Source: Zavarzinia marina (GTDB taxonomy: Bacteria; Pseudomonadota; Alphaproteobacteria; Zavarziniales; Zavarziniaceae). Taken from it: a stretch of 64,000 nucleotides of DNA. How positions within the stretch are numbered: the first letter of the stretch is position 1; every line of letters starts with the position of its first letter. The stretch spans positions 62,001 through 126,000 of the forward strand of contig NZ_JAKGSB010000003.1 of the NCBI RefSeq assembly GCF_021568905.1, read 5' to 3'. The notes under the pieces were generated by a model. It did no database searches, was not told where the DNA came from, and was given only the letters and a program-made list of their open reading frames with translations. The position numbers were made by a program, and so were the translations under genes. This document shows positions 8,531 to 17,769 of this stretch, in pieces.

Positions 8531-9622
8531 TCAGTCGCGCCGCTCGAAATCGATCCGGGGGTCGACCAGCGTATAGGTGAAGTCGGAGACGATGGAGGTC
8601 AAAAGCCCGATCAGGGAAAACAGATAGAGCGTGCCGAAGATGATCGGATAATCCCGCTTCTCCGCCGCCTGAAAGCCGAGGAGGCCGAGCCCGTCGAGGG
8701 AGAAGATCACCTCGGTCAGGAGGGACGACGTGAAGAAGATCGAGACGAAGGCGGCGGGAAAGCCGGCGATGACGATCAGCATGGCGTTGCGGAAGACGTG
8801 ACCATAGAGGATGCGCCGCTCCCCCAGGCCCTTGGCGCGGGCCGTCGTGACATATTGCTTGCCGATCTCGTCGATGAAGGAATTCTTGGTCAGCAGGGTC
8901 AGGGTGGCGAAACCGCCGATCACCATGGAGAGGACGGGCAGCGCCATGTGCCAGGCATAATCGAGGATCTGCCGGCCCAGCGGCATGTCGGCGAAACCGT
9001 CGGAGACGAGGCCGCGCAGCGGAAAGATTGACCAGAAGGAACCGCCGGCAAAGAGCACGATCAGGAAGACGGCGACCAGGAAACTCGGCACCGCATAGCC
9101 GACGACGACGACGCCGGAGGTCCAAACGTCGAAACGGCTGCCGTCCCGGACCGCCTTGGCGACGCCGAGCGGGATCGAGATGAGGTAGACCAGCAAGGTG
9201 GTCCACAGCCCCAGCGAAATCGAGACCGGCAGTTTTTCGAGCACGAGGTCGATCACCGGGCGGGCCTGGAAGAAACTGGAGCCGAGATCGAAGCGCAGGA
9301 AATCGCCGACCATCTTCAGGAAGCGTTCGCCCATCGGCCTGTCGTAGCCGAACTGCTTTTCCAGCTTCTCGATGAAGGCGGGATCGAGCCCGCGCGCACC
9401 GCGATAGCGTTCCGACGTGCCGCTGCTCGACGTCGACGAGAAGGTCTCGTTGCCGCCGGACGACAGGCGCCCCTGCATGCCGCTGTCGGCGGTCGTGTAA
9501 CGCGCGATGATCTGTTCCACCGGGCCGCCGGGTGCGAGCTGGACCACCAGGAAATTGATGGTGATGATGCCGAACAGGGTCGGCACGATCAGCAGCAGGC
9601 GGCGCAGCAGATAAATGCCCAT
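8531..9622 (-). CDS. yejB: Peptide ABC transporter permease (YejB-like)
   Basis: A 363-residue DppB/YejB permease, almost exactly the E. coli YejB length. It begins MGIYLLRRLLLIVPTLFGII, the usual first helix. An EAA loop TTARAKGLGERRILYGHVF and a final VDPRIDFE tail are typical of YejB. ATG 9622 overlaps the stop of the upstream binding protein by 1 bp (TGATG). Longer in-frame extensions toward 9790 lie inside that gene and are rejected. Confidence 0.92.
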   Translation of the reverse strand: MGIYLLRRLLLIVPTLFGIITINFLVVQLAPGGPVEQIIARYTTADSGMQGRLSSGGNETFSSTSSSGTSERYRGARGLDPAFIEKLEKQFGYDRPMGERFLKMVGDFLRFDLGSSFFQARPVIDLVLEKLPVSISLGLWTTLLVYLISIPLGVAKAVRDGSRFDVWTSGVVVVGYAVPSFLVAVFLIVLFAGGSFWSIFPLRGLVSDGFADMPLGRQILDYAWHMALPVLSMVIGGFATLTLLTKNSFIDEIGKQYVTTARAKGLGERRILYGHVFRNAMLIVIAGFPAAFVSIFFTSSLLTEVIFSLDGLGLLGFQAAEKRDYPIIFGTLYLFSLIGLLTSIVSDFTYTLVDPRIDFERRD

Positions 9623-11469
9623 CAAGGCGCCTTTCCGGCGTCGACGGCGGCGGAACGCGCGGCGTCGAACCACCAGGTGTCGATATGGCCGATGTCGAAG
9701 ACCGGCTCGGTCTCGGGCCGGCCGAAACGGTCCCACCAGGCGATGGTGCGGCCGCGCTTGTAGAACTGGGGAATGAAATAGTCGTTCCACATGATGACTC
9801 GGTCCAGGGCATGGGCGGCGGTCATGTAATCGCGCCGGTTGTCGGCGGCGATCATGCGTTCGATCAGGGCGTCGACCACGGGATCGCGGATACCGCCCAG
9901 ATTCTGGCTGCCCGGCACGTCGGCCATACCGGAACCCCAGAGATCGCGTAGCTCCGTCGTCGGCGTCGCATCGAGGATGAAACGCGCCGAGGTCACGTCG
10001 AAGTCGAAATCGTCGACGCGGGTCTGGAACGTGGTGATGTCGACCTCGCGGTAGCTCACGGCAATGCCGAGACGCTTCAGATTGTCCATGATCGGCTGGA
10101 TGATGCGGGCGAAGGCCGGCTCGAAGGTCAGGAATTCGAGCGCGAAAGGCTCGCCCGCGCCATTCACCAGGCGCTTGTCGACAACGGTCCAGCCGGCTTG
10201 GGCGAGAAGGTCGCGCGCTACCTTCAGGCGTTCGCGGATGACGCCGCTGCCGTCGGTCCGGGCCGGGCGGTAGGGACCGCCGAAGACGGCGTCGGGGATC
10301 CGGCCGCGATACATCTCGAGAAGCGACAATTCGGCCGGGGTCGGATTGTCGTGGGCGGCCAGCACCGAATTCTCGAAGATCGAGGCCATGCGTTCATAGG
10401 CGCCGAAGAACAGCGCCTTGTTCGACCATTCGAAATCGAAGGCGAGGCCGATCGCCCGGCGCACGCGGACGTCGGCGAATTTCCCGCGCCGCAGGTTGAG
10501 GAAGAAGGCCTGGATGCCGGTCGGGCGTTCGTCCGCCACCTGGTCGCGCCTGATCAGGCCGGCGTCCATGGCCGGCCCGACATAGCCGCGCGCCCAGATG
10601 CGCGCCGTGAATTCCTCGCGAAAATCATAGGCACCGGCCTTGAAGGCTTCGAACTGCACGTCGCGGTCGCGGTAATAGTCGACGGAAATCGTGTCGAAGT
10701 TGAAACGCCCCCGGTTCACCGGCAGGTCGCGGGCCCAATAGTCGGCGCGGCGCTCGAAGGTGATGGAACGGCCGGCGTCGACCCTGGCGACGCGATAGGG
10801 GCCGGAGCCGAGGGGCGCGTCGAGCCCCGGCATCTCGAAATCCCGGCCCCGCCACCAGGCGGCGGACATCACCGGCATGGTCGAAATGGCGATGGGCACG
10901 GTATGGAGATTGGCGGCCTTGAAATGGACATGGACCGTCAGGGGATCGGTCGCCTCGATGGCCGCGATGTCGGCGAGCCGCCGGCTCCAGTCCGGATCGC
11001 CGTGCTCGCGCATGGCGGTCGCGGTGAACACCACATCCGCGGCCGTCACCGGCGTGCCGTCGGCGAAGCGGGCGTCGGGGTTCAGGCGGAAGGTGACGGC
11101 GGAGAAATCGGGCGCGATGTCGATACTCTTCGCCAGCAGGGGGTAGAAGCTGTCGGGCTCGTCCCGGCTCGGCGTCAGCAGGCTGTCGAAGGTCAGCGCC
11201 ATGTGAGCGGGCACGACGGCGAGACCCCGGACGATATAGGGATTGAGCGAATCGAAGGTGCCGAGGCTGGCGAGGCGCAGCCGTCCACCCTTGGGCGCCT
11301 GCGGGTCGACATAGTCGAAATGCTCGAAGCCGGGCGGATATTTCGTGTCGCCGAAGGGCGAGAAGGCGGGCTGCGGCGCGGCGGCCAATGGCGCGGCGAC
11401 GGCCAGGGCGGTCACGAGGGACAGCAGGATGGCCGTGGTCCGAAACAGAATGGTCAGCAAGGACGACAT
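9622..11469 (-). CDS. yejA: Peptide-binding protein of the Yej transporter (second copy, Sec-type signal)
   Basis: A 615-residue SBP_bac_5 family extracellular binding protein. The N-terminus is hydrophobic (LLTILFRTTAILLSLVTALAV) with a likely signal-peptidase site near LAAAPQ. The mature part opens FGDTKYPPGFEHFDYVDPQAPKGG, diagnostic of YejA. It probably captures peptides in the periplasm for YejBE. I chose ATG 11469 because the annotated extension upstream adds 26 charged residues before the signal. It lies 38 bp downstream of a paralogous binding-protein gene. Confidence 0.88.
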   Translation of the reverse strand: MSSLLTILFRTTAILLSLVTALAVAAPLAAAPQPAFSPFGDTKYPPGFEHFDYVDPQAPKGGRLRLASLGTFDSLNPYIVRGLAVVPAHMALTFDSLLTPSRDEPDSFYPLLAKSIDIAPDFSAVTFRLNPDARFADGTPVTAADVVFTATAMREHGDPDWSRRLADIAAIEATDPLTVHVHFKAANLHTVPIAISTMPVMSAAWWRGRDFEMPGLDAPLGSGPYRVARVDAGRSITFERRADYWARDLPVNRGRFNFDTISVDYYRDRDVQFEAFKAGAYDFREEFTARIWARGYVGPAMDAGLIRRDQVADERPTGIQAFFLNLRRGKFADVRVRRAIGLAFDFEWSNKALFFGAYERMASIFENSVLAAHDNPTPAELSLLEMYRGRIPDAVFGGPYRPARTDGSGVIRERLKVARDLLAQAGWTVVDKRLVNGAGEPFALEFLTFEPAFARIIQPIMDNLKRLGIAVSYREVDITTFQTRVDDFDFDVTSARFILDATPTTELRDLWGSGMADVPGSQNLGGIRDPVVDALIERMIAADNRRDYMTAAHALDRVIMWNDYFIPQFYKRGRTIAWWDRFGRPETEPVFDIGHIDTWWFDAARSAAVDAGKAP

Positions 11470-11507
11470 CGTCCGGATGATAGCAAGCCGCCTCGTGCTT
11501 TGAAGGC

Positions 11508-13361
11508 CTATCCCCCGGCTTTGGCGGCTTTCTCGGGGTCGAACCACCAGGTATCGGGGAATCCGGTGCCATATTCGGGTGCCGTGTCGGGCCGGCCGAA
11601 GCGGTCCCAGGCGGCGATGCGGGTGACCGCGACATACCAGTGGGGCACGACGTAGAAGCCCCAGGACAGTACCCGGTCCAGCGCGCGGCAGGCGGTGACC
11701 AGGGCTTGCCGCGATTCGGCGAAGATCACCTCGTCGATCAGGGCATCCACCACCGGATCCTTCACCCCGATCAGATTGCGGCTGCCCTTGGCGTCGGCGG
11801 CGGCGCTGCCCCAGAAGTCGCGCTGTTCGTTGCCGGGCGACAGCGACTGCGGGAACGAGCCGACGACCATGTCGAAATCGAAATCGTTCAGCCGGTTGAT
11901 ATAGGCCGACTGGTCGACGCTGCGAACGCCGGCGGCGATGCCGAGGAATTGCAGGTTCTGGACGAAGGGATCGGTGATCCGGTCGAAGGTCACGTCGAAC
12001 AGCAGGAATTCGATCGAAAGCTGCTCGCCCGTCTCGTCCACCAGCTTCTTGTCGACGACGCGATAGCCCGCCTCGCGCAGCAGGTCGCGCGCCTTCAGCA
12101 GAAGCCGGCGGTCGCGGCCCGAACCGTCCGAGACCGGCAGTTCGAAGACCTCCGTGAACACTTCGCCCGGCAATCGGTCGCGGAACGGCTCGAGAAGGGC
12201 GAGTTCGTCACCTTCCGGCAGTCCGGTGGCGGCCATTTCCGAATTGGCGAAATAGCTGTCGTTCCGTGTGTAGGCGTCGAAGAACAGGGCCTTGTTCGAC
12301 CATTCGAAGTCGAAGCACAGACCGATCGCCTGACGCACGCGGCGGTCCTGGAACTTGGGCCGACGGGTGTTGATGACATAGGCCTGCATGCCGGCCGGCG
12401 TGTTGTCCGGCAGCTCCAGCTTCTTCACGCGGCCGTCGCGGACCGCCGGGAAGTCGTAGGCCGTCGCCCAGAGGCGGGCCACCCGTTCCTGCCGGACGTC
12501 GACGGCGCCCGCCTTGAAGGCTTCGAAGAGCGCGGTCTCGTCGCGGTAGTAGTCGTAGCGGATACGGTCGAAATTGTCCCGGCCGCGGTTCACGTTCAGG
12601 TCGCGGCCCCAATAGTCGGGCAGGCGCTCGATGGTGATGCCGCGCCCCGGCTCGACGGCGCCGATGCGATAGGCGCCGCTGCCCGGCGGCACGTCCAGGC
12701 TGGGCCGGCCGAAATCGCGTCCTTCCCACCAATGGGCCGGCAGCACCGGCAATTGGCCGAGAATCAGCGGCAATTCGCGATTGCCGCCGGTGCCGAAGGT
12801 GAAGCGGACGAGATGGTCGCCCGAGGTTTCGGCCTTGGCGACATTGGCGTAATAGGCGCCGTAGAAGGGGGCGCCCTTGTCGCGCAGGACGTTCAGGCTG
12901 AACACCGCGTCCGCCGCCGTCACCGGCGTGCCGTCGTGGAAACGCGCCTCGGGCCGAAGCGCGAATTCGACATAGGCGCGGTCCGGCCCGACGGTGATCG
13001 CTTCCGCCAGCAGGCCGTATTCGGAGAAGGGCTCGTCCGGCGACTGAACGGTCAGCGTGTCGTAGATGGCGGCGGCGGCAACGGCCGGATCGCCCAGATA
13101 TATGAAGGGATTGAGCGAATCGAAGCTGCCGATGGTGGCGAGTCGCAAATCGCCGCCTTTGGGCGCGTCCGGACGGACGAAGTCGAAATGCGGGAAACCG
13201 GCGGGATACTTCAGATCGCCGTAGATGGCGATGCCGTGGGTGGCGGCGGGGGCTGCGATGTCAGGCGGCGTTTGCGCGCGGGCGAAAAAGGGAAAGGCCC
13301 CCACGAGGGGGGCCGAACCCGCGAGGGCCAGGAAATGGCGACGGGAAAATCCGGTCATCAT
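11508..13361 (-). CDS. Peptide-binding protein of the Yej transporter (first copy, Tat signal)
   Basis: A 617-residue SBP_bac_5 protein paralogous to the next gene. Shared blocks include PHFDFVRPDAPKGGDLRLATIGSFDSLNPFI and the central AIGLCFDFEWSNKALFF. The N-terminus carries a textbook twin-arginine motif, SRRHFLALAG, followed by a hydrophobic stretch and the site FARAQ, so it is probably exported folded. ATG 13361 is followed directly by a second ATG at 13358. It is the first gene of the yej operon and starts 16 bp after the cytochrome c stop, so read-through from cycM is possible. Confidence 0.88.
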   Translation of the reverse strand: MMTGFSRRHFLALAGSAPLVGAFPFFARAQTPPDIAAPAATHGIAIYGDLKYPAGFPHFDFVRPDAPKGGDLRLATIGSFDSLNPFIYLGDPAVAAAAIYDTLTVQSPDEPFSEYGLLAEAITVGPDRAYVEFALRPEARFHDGTPVTAADAVFSLNVLRDKGAPFYGAYYANVAKAETSGDHLVRFTFGTGGNRELPLILGQLPVLPAHWWEGRDFGRPSLDVPPGSGAYRIGAVEPGRGITIERLPDYWGRDLNVNRGRDNFDRIRYDYYRDETALFEAFKAGAVDVRQERVARLWATAYDFPAVRDGRVKKLELPDNTPAGMQAYVINTRRPKFQDRRVRQAIGLCFDFEWSNKALFFDAYTRNDSYFANSEMAATGLPEGDELALLEPFRDRLPGEVFTEVFELPVSDGSGRDRRLLLKARDLLREAGYRVVDKKLVDETGEQLSIEFLLFDVTFDRITDPFVQNLQFLGIAAGVRSVDQSAYINRLNDFDFDMVVGSFPQSLSPGNEQRDFWGSAAADAKGSRNLIGVKDPVVDALIDEVIFAESRQALVTACRALDRVLSWGFYVVPHWYVAVTRIAAWDRFGRPDTAPEYGTGFPDTWWFDPEKAAKAGG

Positions 13362-13377
13362 CCCGGCCCGGCCGCGA

Positions 13378-13920
13378 TCAGGGCAGCGGCGCCGGATTGT
13401 CCGCCTGTTCGCGCAGATAGGCGATCAGGTCCGCGCGCTGTTCCGGCTTCTTCAGGCCGGCAAAGCCCATCTTGGTGCCCGGGGCATATTCCTTCGGGCT
13501 GCGCAGGAATTCGTAGAGCGAGTCGTAATCCCAGGGTTCCTGGATGTTCTTGATCGCGTCCGAATAGGCGAAGCCTTCCATGTGGCCGTGCTTCGCGCCG
13601 ACGACACCCCAGAGGTTCGGACCGACCTTGGCCGGACCACCCTTCTCGATGGTGTGGCAGGACGCGCATTTGACGAACTGCTTCTTGCCGGCCTCGGCGG
13701 AGGCGGAGGCGAGCAGGGTCTCGATCGGCGGGTCTTCCGGCGCGGCCTCGGCGACGGCCGCGCCGTCACTGCCCTCTTCCTCGACGCCTTCGACGACGTA
13801 GGCCGGCTTTTCCAGCTCCTCCGGCGCGACGAGCGCATTGCCGATGTTGCCGATGACCAGAAGAACCAGCACGCTGCCCAGCACCGCACCGGCGATTTTG
13901 TTGAATTCGAAGGAATCCAT
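13378..13920 (-). CDS. cycM: Membrane-anchored cytochrome c (CycM / c552-like)
   Basis: A 180-residue class I cytochrome c. The N-terminus is an uncleaved membrane anchor (about residues 10-32, [20 protein letters not shown]). An acidic/Ala-rich linker follows, then the heme site C-A-S-C-H at residues 85-89 and a probable axial Met in GTKMGFAG near residue 150. In alphaproteobacteria such proteins shuttle electrons from the bc1 complex to the cytochrome aa3 oxidase. A good Shine-Dalgarno (GAGGG) precedes ATG 13920. The gene is divergent from kdsB, a typical alphaproteobacterial arrangement. Confidence 0.9.
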   Translation of the reverse strand: MDSFEFNKIAGAVLGSVLVLLVIGNIGNALVAPEELEKPAYVVEGVEEEGSDGAAVAEAAPEDPPIETLLASASAEAGKKQFVKCASCHTIEKGGPAKVGPNLWGVVGAKHGHMEGFAYSDAIKNIQEPWDYDSLYEFLRSPKEYAPGTKMGFAGLKKPEQRADLIAYLREQADNPAPLP

Positions 13921-14124
13921 GTGCCCTCGTCCCCTCTGTTCGGGCCAGAAACATCCCGACAGGCGCGCGGAGATTAGCCGCTTCCAAGCAATAGGTGCAA
14001 CCCGTATAAGGTCGCGCGATCGCCTCGGAAACTGACGGCAAGGCGCGCGATCTTCTCTGTGTCATGTTGCCGCAGTGCCGTCTTGCCGCCAAGGCGTTGT
14101 CGAATGGTCCCACAGGAATCCGTC

Positions 14125-14892
14125 ATGAGCGAAAATTCCCCCGCCCCAGCTCTTCCGGCGATGGTGGTGATTCCGGCGCGCATGGCCTCGACGCGCCTGC
14201 CGGGCAAGCCCCTGGCGGACATCTGCGGCGCGCCCATGATCGTTCAGGTGTGGCGCCGGGCGATGGAGGCGGATGTCGGCCCCGTGGTGGTCGCGGCGGC
14301 CGAACCCGAGATCGCGGATGCCGTGACCGCCGCCGGCGGCCGCGCGGTGCTGACCGCGCCCGACCTGCCCTCCGGCTCCGACCGCATCGCCGAGGCGCTG
14401 GCGATCGCCGATCCCGAGGGGCGGGCGCGGATCGTGGTCAACGTCCAGGGCGACCTGCCGACCATCGATCCGGGCGAGATCCGCGCCGCCCTTCGCCCCA
14501 TGGCCGATCCCGCGGTCGACATCGCCACCCTGGCGGCCGAGATCCGTATCGAGGAAGAGCGCACCAACCCCAATGTGGTGAAGGCCGTGGTCGCCTGGCA
14601 GGGCGCGACGGGGGTCGGCCGCGCACTCTATTTCACGCGGGCGACGGCGCCCCATGGCGCCGGCGCGCACTGGCATCACATCGGGCTTTACGCCTATCGT
14701 CGCGACGCGCTGACCCGATTCGTGCGGCTGCCGCCGTCGCCTCTGGAACAGCGCGAGAAACTGGAGCAATTGCGGGCGCTCGAGGCCGGCATGCGCATCG
14801 ACGTGGTGGCGGTCGATACCGTCCCCCTCGGCGTCGATACGCCGGAAGACCTCGCGCGGGCCCGCGCCATCATCGAAAGCCGCATCCGATGA
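14125..14892 (+). CDS. kdsB: 3-deoxy-manno-octulosonate cytidylyltransferase
   Basis: A 255-residue CMP-Kdo synthetase, the enzyme that activates Kdo for lipopolysaccharide inner-core assembly. Motifs include [20 protein letters not shown] near the start, the [11 protein letters not shown] nucleotide/metal loop, and [13 protein letters not shown] near the C-terminus. ATG 14125 is preceded by AGGAA at good spacing; an upstream ATG at 14104 lacks that. The stop overlaps pheA by 4 bp (ATGA). Confirms a Gram-negative organism with Kdo-containing LPS. Confidence 0.95.
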   Translation: MSENSPAPALPAMVVIPARMASTRLPGKPLADICGAPMIVQVWRRAMEADVGPVVVAAAEPEIADAVTAAGGRAVLTAPDLPSGSDRIAEALAIADPEGRARIVVNVQGDLPTIDPGEIRAALRPMADPAVDIATLAAEIRIEEERTNPNVVKAVVAWQGATGVGRALYFTRATAPHGAGAHWHHIGLYAYRRDALTRFVRLPPSPLEQREKLEQLRALEAGMRIDVVAVDTVPLGVDTPEDLARARAIIESRIR

Positions 14893-15752
14893 CCTTCGAT
14901 CCCGCCATCGTCGGCAATGCCGTGGTCGCCTATCAGGGCGCGCCCGCCGCCTTCTCCCATCAGGCGCTGAACGAATTGTTTCCGGACGCGACGCCGCTCG
15001 CCTGCCCGACCTTCGACGAGGCGCTTTCGGCGATCAAGGACGGCCGCGCCGATTATGGCGTGATCCCGATCGAGAACACGCTGGCCGGCCGCGTGGCCGA
15101 CATCCACCAACTCCTGCCCGGCGCCCATCTCTATATTGTCGGGGAATATTTCCTGCGCATCCGGCACCAGTTGGTGGCCCCGAAGGGCGCCACCCTCGAA
15201 GGCCTGAAGACGGTGCACAGCCATCAGATGGCCCTGGCGCAATGCCGCGACCTCCTGAACCGGCATCATCTGACGCCGGTGGTTCACGACGACACCGCCG
15301 GCGCCGCCCGCGACGTCGCGCTCTGGAACGACCCGACCGTCGGCGCCATCGCCTCCAGCCTGGCGGCCGAGACCTATGGCCTCGACACGCTGGCGGCGAA
15401 CGTCGAGGACGCGGCCCACAACACGACGCGTTTCATCGTGCTCTCGCGCAGCCGACACGATCCGCCCCAGGGCGCCGCCAGCGTCACCACCTTCGTCTTC
15501 CGGGTGCGCAACGTGCCGGCCGCCCTCTACAAGGCGCTGGGCGGCTTCGCCACCAACGGCATCAACATGACCAAGCTCGAGTCGTATCAGATCGAGGGCA
15601 GCTTCACCGCGACCCAGTTCTACGCCGATATCGAGGGCCATCCGAACGACCGCTCGGTCCAGCTCGCTTTCGAGGAACTGGCCTTCTTCTCGACCAATGT
15701 CACCGTGCTCGGCTGCTACCCGGCGCATCCCTTCCGGACCAAGAATTATTGA
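14889..15752 (+). CDS. pheA: Prephenate dehydratase
   Basis: A 287-residue monofunctional prephenate dehydratase. The catalytic domain spans roughly residues 10-190 and includes [18 protein letters not shown] and a HNTTRF motif with the catalytic Thr-Arg-Phe. A C-terminal ACT domain follows. The Phe-sensing ESRP motif is replaced by LESYQ, a form often seen in alphaproteobacterial enzymes. It converts prephenate to phenylpyruvate for phenylalanine synthesis. Translationally coupled to kdsB (ATG 14889 overlaps its TGA). Confidence 0.95.
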   Translation: MTFDPAIVGNAVVAYQGAPAAFSHQALNELFPDATPLACPTFDEALSAIKDGRADYGVIPIENTLAGRVADIHQLLPGAHLYIVGEYFLRIRHQLVAPKGATLEGLKTVHSHQMALAQCRDLLNRHHLTPVVHDDTAGAARDVALWNDPTVGAIASSLAAETYGLDTLAANVEDAAHNTTRFIVLSRSRHDPPQGAASVTTFVFRVRNVPAALYKALGGFATNGINMTKLESYQIEGSFTATQFYADIEGHPNDRSVQLAFEELAFFSTNVTVLGCYPAHPFRTKNY

Positions 15753-15783
15753 AGCGGCGCGCTCTCGCCGAAAGCTGTGTTTC

Positions 15784-15871
15784 GCCCCTCACCCAAGCCT
15801 CTCCCCGGAGGGGCGAGGGCTTTAGTGGGTTCCCTCGCCCCGCTTGCGGGGAGAGGGGTGGGGTGAGGGGC
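15784..15871. repeat. REP-like imperfect inverted repeat between convergent genes
   Basis: Left arm CCCCTCACCC...CTCTCCCC is mirrored by right arm GGGGAGAGG...GGGGTGAGGGG, with an inner pair CGAGGG / CCCTCGCCCC. It lies between the convergent pheA and nudC stops. The composition resembles the dispersed intergenic palindromes common in proteobacteria. It could fold as a long stem and act as a bidirectional terminator; other genomic copies cannot be checked here. Confidence 0.75.
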
Positions 15872-15878
15872 TTTACGG

Positions 15879-16814
15879 TCAGACCTCGCCTTCGACCCAG
15901 GCGCGGACCAGATGGTGCGCGATCGCCAGGGGCGGGGGCAGGGCGAGGTCCGGGTTGCGGCCTTCGAGGGCGGCGGCGCAGGCCGCGCGGTCGAACCAGC
16001 CCGCATCGTCCAATTCGTCGCCGTCGACCGTGATCGCCTCGGTCTTCGCCTCGGCGAAGCAGCCGACCATCAGGGACGAGGGGAAGGGCCAGGGCTGGGT
16101 GGCGTGATAGGTGACGGTGCCGACGTCGATTCCGGCTTCCTCCTTCACCTCGCGGCGCACCGCCTCTTCGATGGTCTCGCCCGGCTCGACGAAACCGGCG
16201 AGCGCCGAATAGAAGCCGGGCGGGAATTTCGGCTGGCGGCCGAGCAGGCAGCGGTCGCCATGGATCGCCAGCATGATCACCACCGGATCGGTGCGCGGGA
16301 AATGCTCCGCCCCGCAGTCGGGATTGGTGCAGCGGCGCGACCAGCCGGCCGCTTCCATCGCGCTCGGCGCGCCGCATTGGGCGCAGAAGCGGTGGCGGGC
16401 GTGCCAGTCGACCATGGCCTTGGCCTGGGCGGCGATGGCGGCGTCGCGCGGGTCGATGGTCATGGCGGCGGCGCGCATGTCCTGAAAGCGGCCGAAGCCC
16501 GCGAGGGTGCCGCCCCGGGCCGGATCGGGTCCGGCGGAGACATCCACCGCGAAGACCGCCGAATCACCCTCGGTGCCCAGAAACACGGGCGGCGGGGCCG
16601 CCGCCACCAGGTCGTCGATCAGGCCGGGCCGCAGCAGGCCGAGCTGATGGGTGCCGCCGTCCTCGATGATGAAGGGGCGGGTGCGCCACAGCGGCAGGAA
16701 CAGCGAATCGGCGGATTTCAGCTTCGCCGCCAGCCAGGCTTCGTCCTTCCGCCGTTCGGCGGCCCGGTCGAGGGGATTGCCGGCGAAGGTGGTCGCGGCG
16801 CTGGGTTCTGTCAT
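15879..16814 (-). CDS. nudC: NADH pyrophosphatase / NAD-capped RNA hydrolase
   Basis: A 311-residue Nudix enzyme. An N-terminal domain is followed by a zinc ribbon (CAQCG ... CTNPDCG) at about residues 150-175. The Nudix box GFVEPGETIEEAVRREVKEEAGI then matches GX5EX7REUXEEXGU, and the SQPWPFPxS-type motif (TQPWPFPSSLM) that defines NudC follows. It cleaves NADH and NAD-capped RNA. ATG 16814 has GGAGG about 10 nt upstream; the longer 16859 start lacks one. It follows a secreted protein gene by 22 bp and may be co-transcribed with it. Confidence 0.93.
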   Translation of the reverse strand: MTEPSAATTFAGNPLDRAAERRKDEAWLAAKLKSADSLFLPLWRTRPFIIEDGGTHQLGLLRPGLIDDLVAAAPPPVFLGTEGDSAVFAVDVSAGPDPARGGTLAGFGRFQDMRAAAMTIDPRDAAIAAQAKAMVDWHARHRFCAQCGAPSAMEAAGWSRRCTNPDCGAEHFPRTDPVVIMLAIHGDRCLLGRQPKFPPGFYSALAGFVEPGETIEEAVRREVKEEAGIDVGTVTYHATQPWPFPSSLMVGCFAEAKTEAITVDGDELDDAGWFDRAACAAALEGRNPDLALPPPLAIAHHLVRAWVEGEV

Positions 16815-16836
16815 GACGGCTGGACCTCCGGCGGGT

Positions 16837-17436
16837 TCAATCGCCGGCAGTCGAAGCACGCCCGGGCGGTGCGCGCAAGGTCCGTTCGCATTCCGACGCC
16901 TTGAACTGCAGATCGCGCAGGGCCGTGCCCTCGTCCGGCAGGTCCGGATCGCAGCGCCGCGCCAGGGTCAGCCACATGCGATAGCGCGCCGCCTGGGACG
17001 CGCCGGCGGCGGCATCCGGCGCGGGCAGGGGCGGGGCGTCGACGGCGGGGCGCAGCGGCGGCGGATCGGCCGGGGCCAGGATCAGGGCGGCCTGGGTCAC
17101 GTCGGCCGGCTGGCGCGCCACGATCCAGCTTTCGCCGCCGTCGTCGGACTGATAGAGGCCGGTGCCGTCGCTCGCCAGCAAGGTGTCGCCCCAGAGGGCA
17201 AGCTTGTAGCCATTCTCGTCATAAGGCGAGGGGGAGCCGGCGAGGCGGTCGAGACAGCCTTCGAGATCGAGGGTGCGGGGGATCTCCCACTTCTCCTTGA
17301 CGAGGCGGCGGCAGGCGGCGGTATCGCCGTCGTCGGCCGTCACGGCAGCTTGGCCGGGGGTGGGCGCGAGCAGGGCCATGGCGACGGCAAAAGCCGGCGC
17401 CAGCGGGATCGTCGCGATGCCTCGGGCCTTCTTCAT
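16837..17436 (-). CDS. Hypothetical secreted protein
   Basis: A 199-residue protein I do not recognise. It starts MKKARGIATIPLAPAFAVAMALL, a good signal peptide with a likely cleavage after GQAA. The mature part has paired cysteines (AACRRLVK, LEGCLDRL, ARRCDPDL, ASECERTL) that could form disulfides. A segment LALWGDTLLASDGTGLYQSDDGGESWIV resembles a short beta-propeller (BNR-like) blade, and a Pro/Ala-rich linker lies in the middle. A longer start at 17472 is possible. It sits directly upstream of nudC. Confidence 0.6.
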   Translation of the reverse strand: MKKARGIATIPLAPAFAVAMALLAPTPGQAAVTADDGDTAACRRLVKEKWEIPRTLDLEGCLDRLAGSPSPYDENGYKLALWGDTLLASDGTGLYQSDDGGESWIVARQPADVTQAALILAPADPPPLRPAVDAPPLPAPDAAAGASQAARYRMWLTLARRCDPDLPDEGTALRDLQFKASECERTLRAPPGRASTAGD

Positions 17437-17561
17437 GGTGCCAATGTCGTCCCTCTGGATGCCCCCGTCCACCGGGATCGCACCCGAAACCGTTGATATG
17501 CAAGGGCTTTCCGGGAAATTTGCGCGACCCCCTTGCCGAATGGCGCGGCTTGGTCGATATA

Positions 17562-17667
17562 GGGGGCGGGAGGTTGGCGGTGGACAGGTCCCTCGCCAAC
17601 CCGGTCAGGTCCGGAAGGAAGCAGCCGTAACGAATTCGATCTGGGTCGTTGTCCAGCCTCCCACCCC
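17562..17667 (+). ncRNA. ffs: Signal recognition particle RNA (4.5S type)
   Basis: The invariant apical-loop/domain IV sequence GGTCAGGTCCGGAAGGAAGC lies at 17602-17621. The ends GGGGGCGGGAGG and CCTCCCACCCC pair as the long terminal stem. Placement immediately before dnaX is the usual alphaproteobacterial order. The RNA binds Ffh and targets membrane proteins to the translocon. Ends are estimated from pairing. Confidence 0.95.
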
Positions 17668-17672
17668 GAAGA

Positions 17673-17697
17673 AGCCGCGTTTCGACGCGGCTTTTTT
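17673..17697 (+). terminator. ffs: Intrinsic terminator of the SRP RNA gene
   Basis: Stem AGCCGCG / CGCGGCT (17673-17679 and 17686-17692) with a 6-nt loop, running into six T residues. It starts 5 nt after the predicted SRP RNA end. Confidence 0.85.
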
Positions 17698-17769
17698 CGT
17701 GGCCCCGCCGTGCCTGGGCGCGGCTTTTTTCATGGCAAGCGGGCAGTGCAGCGGCCACAATCGCCCGCG

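Noticed and set aside
10198-13553. Two plus-strand frames antisense to the yejA genes
   Set aside because: Low-complexity translations; the minus-strand genes have signals and family motifs.
17714-17730. Second T-run hairpin after the SRP RNA (GCGCGGCTTTTTT)
   Set aside because: Only a partial stem forms; the first hairpin at 17673-17697 is sufficient.
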